Positions 6,066 to 9,815 of a stretch of 9,815 nt of DNA are shown piece after piece. The notes beneath the pieces are model-generated. The model was not told the DNA's origin. It worked only from the letters and a program-made list of their open reading frames with translations, and searched no databases. The first letter of the stretch is position 1. Each line of letters starts with the position of its first letter. Source of the stretch: Calditrichota bacterium (GTDB lineage Bacteria; Zixibacteria; MSB-5A5; GN15; FEB-12); assembly GCA_008501655.1 (NCBI GenBank), contig QQUK01000255.1:1-9815 (forward strand), read 5' to 3'. The position numbers were made by a program, and so were the translations under genes.

Positions 6066-6100
6066 AAAAGTTGATTTTTTTGAAAAAAAGTTGGTTTTTG
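6064..6100. repeat. AT-rich tandem pair after the 7TM gene
   Basis: Two units of the form AAAAAA-GTTG-R-TTTTT (6064-6082 and 6083-6100) begin in the stop codon of the 5352 gene. They make phased A- and T-tracts that could bend DNA or fold into weak A-U hairpins followed by T-runs. Confidence 0.45.
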
Positions 6101-6206
6101 TGACAGAAAAATGACATTAATCAAGTTCGGATATATATATTGCTCTTGTACTAGGTGACACAAAAAAGATTTTTACGCATTACAAATTTACATTATACCT
6201 CTCAAG

Positions 6207-6233
6207 AAAGCCCGCTTCCGGCGGGCTTTTCTG
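6207..6233 (+). terminator. Intrinsic terminator
   Basis: AAAGCCCGC (6207-6215) pairs with GCGGGCTTT (6221-6229) over a five-base loop, and TTTTCT overlaps and follows the right arm. It lies 141 bases beyond the 7TM gene and about 80 bases before the next gene. It separates the two genes and could work weakly in reverse as well. Confidence 0.85.
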
Positions 6234-6312
6234 ATTGCAGTCGGATTTTTGTTGAAATCAATTGAAGAGTGAGCATCTTGTCTTTGTTATGTTTATCAAG
6301 ACGGGAGATAAG

Positions 6313-8709
6313 ATGTGTAAAATTCAGATTTTAATCATATCAATATTTATATTAATAATGTCTATTTCAGTTTTTGCCCAAACTCATCCTGATGATATTT
6401 ATTGGGAGGAGGGGTTTTATTTCCCCGGTGGACCGTATTACGGATATGCTATCGGTGTATTTAATGGACGCAGAATTTTTTCTTCAAATAATACAATAGT
6501 GGGTGGATTGGTAAGGGAAGGTACTCCGATAAATACATTGTTTGAATGGACAGATGTTGGTCCGATTTATCTTGGTCAAAGGGAGAATCTTGAAATCAGA
6601 CATCTTTTGCAATATCAGGGTAAACTTATAGTTGCTGGTGACCATACGAGTTCCTCTTCTGATGTTACCTCTATAGCTGGCTGGAGTGATGCCGGTTGGG
6701 AGGATCTTGGGTTAACAAAGTTTCAGTCGGTTAAAGATATGATTGTTTACAATGGTGATCTTATTGTATGCGGTGTGTTAGACTCAGCCGATGGACAATC
6801 GGTTTCCAATATTGCCAGATGGAATGGTACAAATTGGTATTCAATGGATAGTGGATTCAATGATACAGTGAACACACTTGAAGTTCTCAATGGTGATTTA
6901 GTTGCTGCGGGTGTTTTTACGACATCAGGGGCAGATTCAATTTCTCATATCGCAATCTGGAAAACAGATCATTGGGAACAGTTTTACTCAGGATCTGTGG
7001 AAAATATTTATTATTCGGTCATTTATGATTCAAGTTTGTATGTCACCGGTCATTTTTCCGATTCCAATCAAATTGCATATTGGGGAGATGACAGTACCTG
7101 GTATTATCTTCCGCCGTGGAGTGAATCGATGAAATCCATTAAAGATATTGAAGTTCATAATGGGAAACTTGTGGCTAAGGAATGGTATTACTATTTGTAT
7201 ACATGGGATGGAACTGATTGGACTAAAGACTATGAGGATCCTTTTTTCTTTATAGAGGATATCACGGTATTGAACGATTCGTTATATGTTAACGGTCAAT
7301 TTTATGTGAACCATACTGCTTCCGTTTCGGTGATGCTTTGGAAAGATTCGACCTGGGTGTCATACCCGTCAAATGGTACCAATGACATCGTTTATGTAAT
7401 GAAAGAATACAAAGATAAACTCTATGTTGGAGGTGAATTTGATACTCCCGGGAAATTACGTTCTCCGGGTTTAGGTGTGTTTACCGGAACATCGTGGGAG
7501 TCTACCGGTATTATCGGCGGTGTACATATTACTGCTATGGAAGTATATCAAGATAAATTGATAGTTGGAGGTTATAATATTGCTCTTGATTCGGTAACTG
7601 AGGGAAGTATTGCTCAGTTCGACGGGGAAGAATGGATGATATTACAAGATGATTCTATTGATCTGTATATTTGTACGGAATTTTTAGTTTACAAGGATAA
7701 GCTTATTGTGCGCGGTAACTTTCGACTTCCCGACAGCTCAATGGTTAGTTTGTTGCAATGGGATGGTTTTTCCTGGGATTTGCTGGGAGGAGCCGATGAG
7801 TCGGGTATAGCTGGTATTGTCCAATACAATAATGAATTGCTCGTTTATGGACATTTTGATCACTTGTTTGGAGAACAGCAGGTTTCAGCACTTGCAGCAT
7901 GGAATGGCGAGGAATGGCGGATTGTCGATACAACAATCGGGTATGTTGATGTCAATGCATTATCTGTATTTGATATTAAAGTTTTAGTATCGGGTTATTT
8001 TGATTCTATCGGAGGAAAACCAATTCATGACATTGCTATTTGGGATGGAGCTTCCTGGAACGAGTTTCCCTTCCAGGTAGGCAGGCGCAACAATTGGGCA
8101 CCTTATGTGCGAGCATTTTCAAATGAAAGAGGTACATTTTTAGCCGGTAATTTTGATTCACTTGATGGTACTTTAGTTAACAAAATTGTTGAATTAGATG
8201 GTGATTCCTGGGAAACATTAGGTTCTGGCATTAAGACTGTTGATGTATGGGCAACGTGGTTATATTCTGGTGTTGATGCTACCGTTATAGATGTTGAGGA
8301 ATTTCAAGGAGATCTCTATGTTGGAGGGGAATTTCTTCGTGCTGGTGATAAAATTTCAGCACATATTGCCAAATGGACAAAAGGGTATGCTACCGACATA
8401 AACGAACCGACCGGACCGGAGGACCTTCCGCAATCGTTTCAGTTAAATCAGAATTATCCGAACCCGTTTAACCCAAGTACCACAGTTCGATTCTCACTGC
8501 CGAAAAAATCGAATGTCAGTTTGATAATTTACAATACAATCGGACAGAAAGTCCGCAACCTTGTAGATAAAACATATACCGCAGGAGAGCATGAAATAGT
8601 CTGGGATGGGAAAGATGATTTCGGAAATGTATGTGCGACCGGAATCTATTTTTATAAACTTGAATCAGATGAGTTTGTACAATCTAAAAAAATGCTGCTG
8701 TTAAGATAA
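6313..8709 (+). CDS. Secreted propeller-repeat protein with T9SS type A sorting tail
   Basis: A 798-residue exported protein. ATG 6313 is chosen because GGGAG (6303-6307) lies five bases upstream and a clean signal peptide follows (MCK, hydrophobic core, cleavage near VFA-Q at 22/23). The frame is open further back to a TTG at 6262, which I reject. Residues about 45-690 hold roughly 14 copies of a 40-50-residue repeat: hydrophobic-x-x-YxxKLxVxGxF, a variable loop, then IAxWDGxxW and a GSG-like turn. Units begin near 45, 95, 140, 187, 233, 276, 314, 360, 407, 455, 499, 547, 598 and 658. Fourteen blades would suit two seven-bladed beta-propellers, but that is inference. Residues about 705-798 match the T9SS type A/FlgD-like tail: NQNYPNPFNPSTTVRFSLP, then IYNTIGQKVRNLV, AGEHEIVWDG and GIYFYKLE, ending SKKMLLLR. 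It should cross the outer membrane by T9SS and be attached or released. The ligand is unknown. No neighbouring partner gene is seen. Confidence 0.85.
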   Translation: MCKIQILIISIFILIMSISVFAQTHPDDIYWEEGFYFPGGPYYGYAIGVFNGRRIFSSNNTIVGGLVREGTPINTLFEWTDVGPIYLGQRENLEIRHLLQYQGKLIVAGDHTSSSSDVTSIAGWSDAGWEDLGLTKFQSVKDMIVYNGDLIVCGVLDSADGQSVSNIARWNGTNWYSMDSGFNDTVNTLEVLNGDLVAAGVFTTSGADSISHIAIWKTDHWEQFYSGSVENIYYSVIYDSSLYVTGHFSDSNQIAYWGDDSTWYYLPPWSESMKSIKDIEVHNGKLVAKEWYYYLYTWDGTDWTKDYEDPFFFIEDITVLNDSLYVNGQFYVNHTASVSVMLWKDSTWVSYPSNGTNDIVYVMKEYKDKLYVGGEFDTPGKLRSPGLGVFTGTSWESTGIIGGVHITAMEVYQDKLIVGGYNIALDSVTEGSIAQFDGEEWMILQDDSIDLYICTEFLVYKDKLIVRGNFRLPDSSMVSLLQWDGFSWDLLGGADESGIAGIVQYNNELLVYGHFDHLFGEQQVSALAAWNGEEWRIVDTTIGYVDVNALSVFDIKVLVSGYFDSIGGKPIHDIAIWDGASWNEFPFQVGRRNNWAPYVRAFSNERGTFLAGNFDSLDGTLVNKIVELDGDSWETLGSGIKTVDVWATWLYSGVDATVIDVEEFQGDLYVGGEFLRAGDKISAHIAKWTKGYATDINEPTGPEDLPQSFQLNQNYPNPFNPSTTVRFSLPKKSNVSLIIYNTIGQKVRNLVDKTYTAGEHEIVWDGKDDFGNVCATGIYFYKLESDEFVQSKKMLLLR

Positions 8710-8711
8710 AA

Positions 8712-8747
8712 CTGTCAGGCGGGACGCCTGACAGCACAGAGTTTGGA
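8712..8747. repeat. CTGTCAGGCG hairpin repeat with GCACAGAGTTTG tail
   Basis: CTGTCAGGCG (8712-8721) pairs perfectly with CGCCTGACAG (8725-8734) around GGA, and CACAGAGTTTG follows. It starts three bases after the stop codon of the propeller gene. The same element occurs at 9115-9150. It has no T-tract, so it may protect the mRNA 3' end rather than terminate transcription. Confidence 0.8.
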
Positions 8748-8753
8748 GGTGTG

Positions 8754-8778
8754 TCTGATCCTGTTCGCCGAAGGCGGG
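8754..8778. repeat. Inverted copy of the CCGCCTTCGGCGAA repeat
   Basis: On the minus strand this reads CCCGCCTTCGGCGAACAGGA and then TCAGA, matching the units at 274-399 with small changes. CGCC (8766-8769) and GGCG (8773-8776) form the stem. Confidence 0.55.
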
Positions 8779-8781
8779 TAG

Positions 8782-8806
8782 CCCACCCCTTGGGGTGGGT
8801 TTCTGT
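8782..8806 (+). terminator. Probable terminator of the propeller-repeat gene
   Basis: CCCACCCC (8782-8789) is inverted as GGGGTGGG (8792-8799) and followed by TTTCTGTT. It lies 73 bases after the stop codon at 8709. The two-base loop means the innermost pairs must open. The T-tract is interrupted by C and G, so efficiency is uncertain. Confidence 0.6.
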
Positions 8807-8948
8807 TCCCCTGCAAAATCAATACAACATTTTTGCTTTTCATTTTTCTTAACATTACATGTAAGTAGAATTTATCAAGAGGAAAAATATGAAAAAGCAA
8901 ATTTACTACAATTTCTATTAGGAAAAATGAAAACAAACCCATTTTGAA

Positions 8949-8981
8949 TTGTCAGGAAATCCGCCTCAGGCGGACTGACAA
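8949..8981. repeat. Two-tier hairpin TTGTCAG / TCCGCC
   Basis: TTGTCAG (8949-8955) pairs with CTGACAA (8975-8981). Inside, TCCGCC (8960-8965) pairs with GGCGGA (8969-8974) around TCA. GAAA is an unpaired bulge on the left. It is the same design as 264-302 (GTCAG arm outside, TCCGCC inside). The rest of 8807-8948 is AT-rich and holds no gene I can support. Confidence 0.7.
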
Positions 8982-9045
8982 CGCTTGGGGTACCCATATT
9001 TGAAACAGGAAGTCAGGGGTGTCTGTAACCAACAAAATCATATAG

Positions 9046-9077
9046 AAAAAACCTTCGGAATCTGAAGATTCCGAAGG
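9046..9077 (-). terminator. Strong intrinsic terminator of the FKBP gene
   Basis: On the minus strand, CCTTCGGAATC and GATTCCGAAGG (9077-9067 and 9062-9052) form a perfect 11-pair stem with a TTCA loop, followed at once by six Ts. It lies 168 bases beyond the FKBP stop codon, with the tandem repeat array in between, so that array should be transcribed as 3' UTR. Confidence 0.88.
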
Positions 9078-9114
9078 CACAAAACTGGAATTGATAATTG
9101 AAAATAAAATAATT

Positions 9115-9230
9115 GCTGTCAGGCGGGACGCCTGACAGCACAGAGTTTGTTTGCCTGACAGCACAGAGTTTATGCTTGCCAGCACAGAGTTTGTGTGCTT
9201 GACAGCACAGAGTTTGTGTGCCTTACAGCA
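9115..9230. repeat. GCTGTCAGGCG palindrome plus degenerate 23-base tandem array
   Basis: GCTGTCAGGCG (9115-9125) pairs perfectly with CGCCTGACAGC (9129-9139). The right arm and tail then recur in tandem as GCYTGMCAGCACAGAGTTTRT units starting at 9130, 9153, 9174 and 9197, with a partial unit at 9220. Periods are 23, 21, 23 and 23. Only the first unit keeps its left arm. The array lies between the FKBP stop codon and its terminator. Confidence 0.85.
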
Positions 9231-9244
9231 GATATCCGAAAATA

Positions 9245-9769
9245 TTATTTTTCGATATAGGTAACAAAATCAATTTCGAAAATGATATCTTTGTCCTGCG
9301 GGAATCTGGGGCCAAGCTGTTTGGTACCGATTGCCGGCGGAATACGGAGAAGACGAGTGCCGCCCTCTTTCATACCAGACATGCCGTCCGACCAACCCTG
9401 AATAAGTCCTTGCCCGAGAGTACACAGAAAGGTGCTTGATTTACCGGTCTGTGGATTGGGGTCTTTGGAACTTTGGATTTTTTCACCGCGTTCACCATTT
9501 TCATCAGTAATCCAGAGAGTATAATGACATTCAACTTTGTCACCGATTTTACAGACTTTACCGGTACCTTCAACGACGTCATAATATTCCACGCCGGAAG
9601 CGGTTTCCTGCAGTTCCAGATCAGCCAGTTTTAATTCTTTCGGTTCTTTTTTCTCCATTTTCGTTTCAGCTTTGGCGTCTTCTTTTGCCTCAGCTTTTTC
9701 AGCATCATCTGCAAATGATACTGAAAATGCAAAGAGGAGAACAGCAATGAGTACTAATGTTTTTTTCAT
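9245..9769 (-). CDS. Exported FKBP-type peptidyl-prolyl cis-trans isomerase
   Basis: A 174-residue FKBP-family protein, expected in the periplasm or on the envelope, where it would assist folding by prolyl isomerisation. ATG 9769 is chosen because AAGGA lies about five bases upstream and a classical signal peptide follows (MKKTLVLIAVLLF, cleavage near SFA-DD at 20/21). The frame stays open to a TTG at 9790, which is rejected. Residues about 21-48 are a charged Ala/Lys/Glu linker. The FKBP domain covers about 52-172: GDKVECHYTLW, STFLCTLGQGLIQGW, GMKEGGTRLLRIPP and DIIFEIDF. Several pocket residues persist (the HY tyrosine, F in STF, W in GW, F in IIFEI). The usual FDSS is IQSS (about 97-101) and the usual LGYG tyrosine is replaced by T (IGTK, about 147-150), so activity may be weak or altered. 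A terminator lies at 9046-9077. Its promoter probably lies beyond the window or in the repeat at 9783-9815. Confidence 0.9.
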   Translation of the reverse strand: MKKTLVLIAVLLFAFSVSFADDAEKAEAKEDAKAETKMEKKEPKELKLADLELQETASGVEYYDVVEGTGKVCKIGDKVECHYTLWITDENGERGEKIQSSKDPNPQTGKSSTFLCTLGQGLIQGWSDGMSGMKEGGTRLLRIPPAIGTKQLGPRFPQDKDIIFEIDFVTYIEK

Positions 9770-9782
9770 GGTTATCCTTTTG

Positions 9783-9815
9783 TTATTCAAGTCTCCTTCG
9801 GCTCCGCTCAGGATG
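9783..9815. repeat. Dispersed repeat CTTCGGCTCCGCTCAGG, cut by window end
   Basis: It matches 2972-3006 over 33 bases with about four differences. It starts 14 bases upstream of the FKBP start codon on that gene's template, so it overlaps the region where the FKBP leader or promoter should be. Confidence 0.7.

Noticed and set aside
6262..6312. In-frame upstream start (TTG 6262) of the propeller gene.
   Set aside because: It adds 17 residues before a clean signal peptide and has no ribosome binding site, while ATG 6313 has GGGAG at ideal spacing.
8715..9185. Minus-strand open frames of about 75 codons each (8715-8942 and 8952-9185).
   Set aside because: They run through hairpin repeats and a terminator; their translations follow the repeats and show no protein features.

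Overview
The window looks like a chromosomal fragment from an uncultured bacterium of the Fibrobacteres-Chlorobi-Bacteroidetes (FCB) lineage. Candidate division Zixibacteria is my best guess, but this is inference. Two features point there. One large secreted protein ends in a type IX secretion (T9SS/Por) tail with the NQNYPNPFNPST motif, and another combines a cohesin-like domain with two dockerin-like EF-hand modules. The intergenic spaces are also packed with short hairpin repeats, which fits such genomes. No phage, plasmid, transposase, CRISPR or known defence gene is visible.

Layout: 1-450 is non-coding and made of repeat families. A near-consensus sigma70 promoter (465-493) drives a secreted cohesin/dockerin protein (597-2750, +). 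The region 2751-3348 is a stack of hairpin elements with a 190-bp duplication. Next comes asnS (3349-4749, -), asparaginyl-tRNA synthetase, with a terminator-like hairpin just after its stop. An intergenic stretch with an operator-like inverted repeat leads to a tRNA-Lys(TTT) gene (5025-5096, -). A seven-TM membrane protein of unknown function (5352-6065, +) follows, closed by a clear terminator at 6207-6233. A 798-residue secreted protein of about 14 propeller-like repeats with a T9SS tail occupies 6313-8709 (+). The region 8710-9244 is again repeats, including a strong minus-strand terminator for the last gene. That gene is an exported FKBP-type peptidyl-prolyl isomerase (9245-9769, -).

The genes do not form an operon. 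Each has its own spacing and apparent signals, mixing housekeeping translation functions (asnS, tRNA-Lys) with envelope and secreted proteins.

The most interesting signal is the intergenic repeat system. Four hairpins with unrelated stem sequences, seven copies in all, share a GTAG foot when read on the minus strand. That is the architecture of REP elements mobilised by REP-associated tyrosine transposases (RAYTs). A second set of hairpins shares a GCACARAGTTTG tail instead. Several copies also carry T-tracts on the minus strand and may act as terminators.
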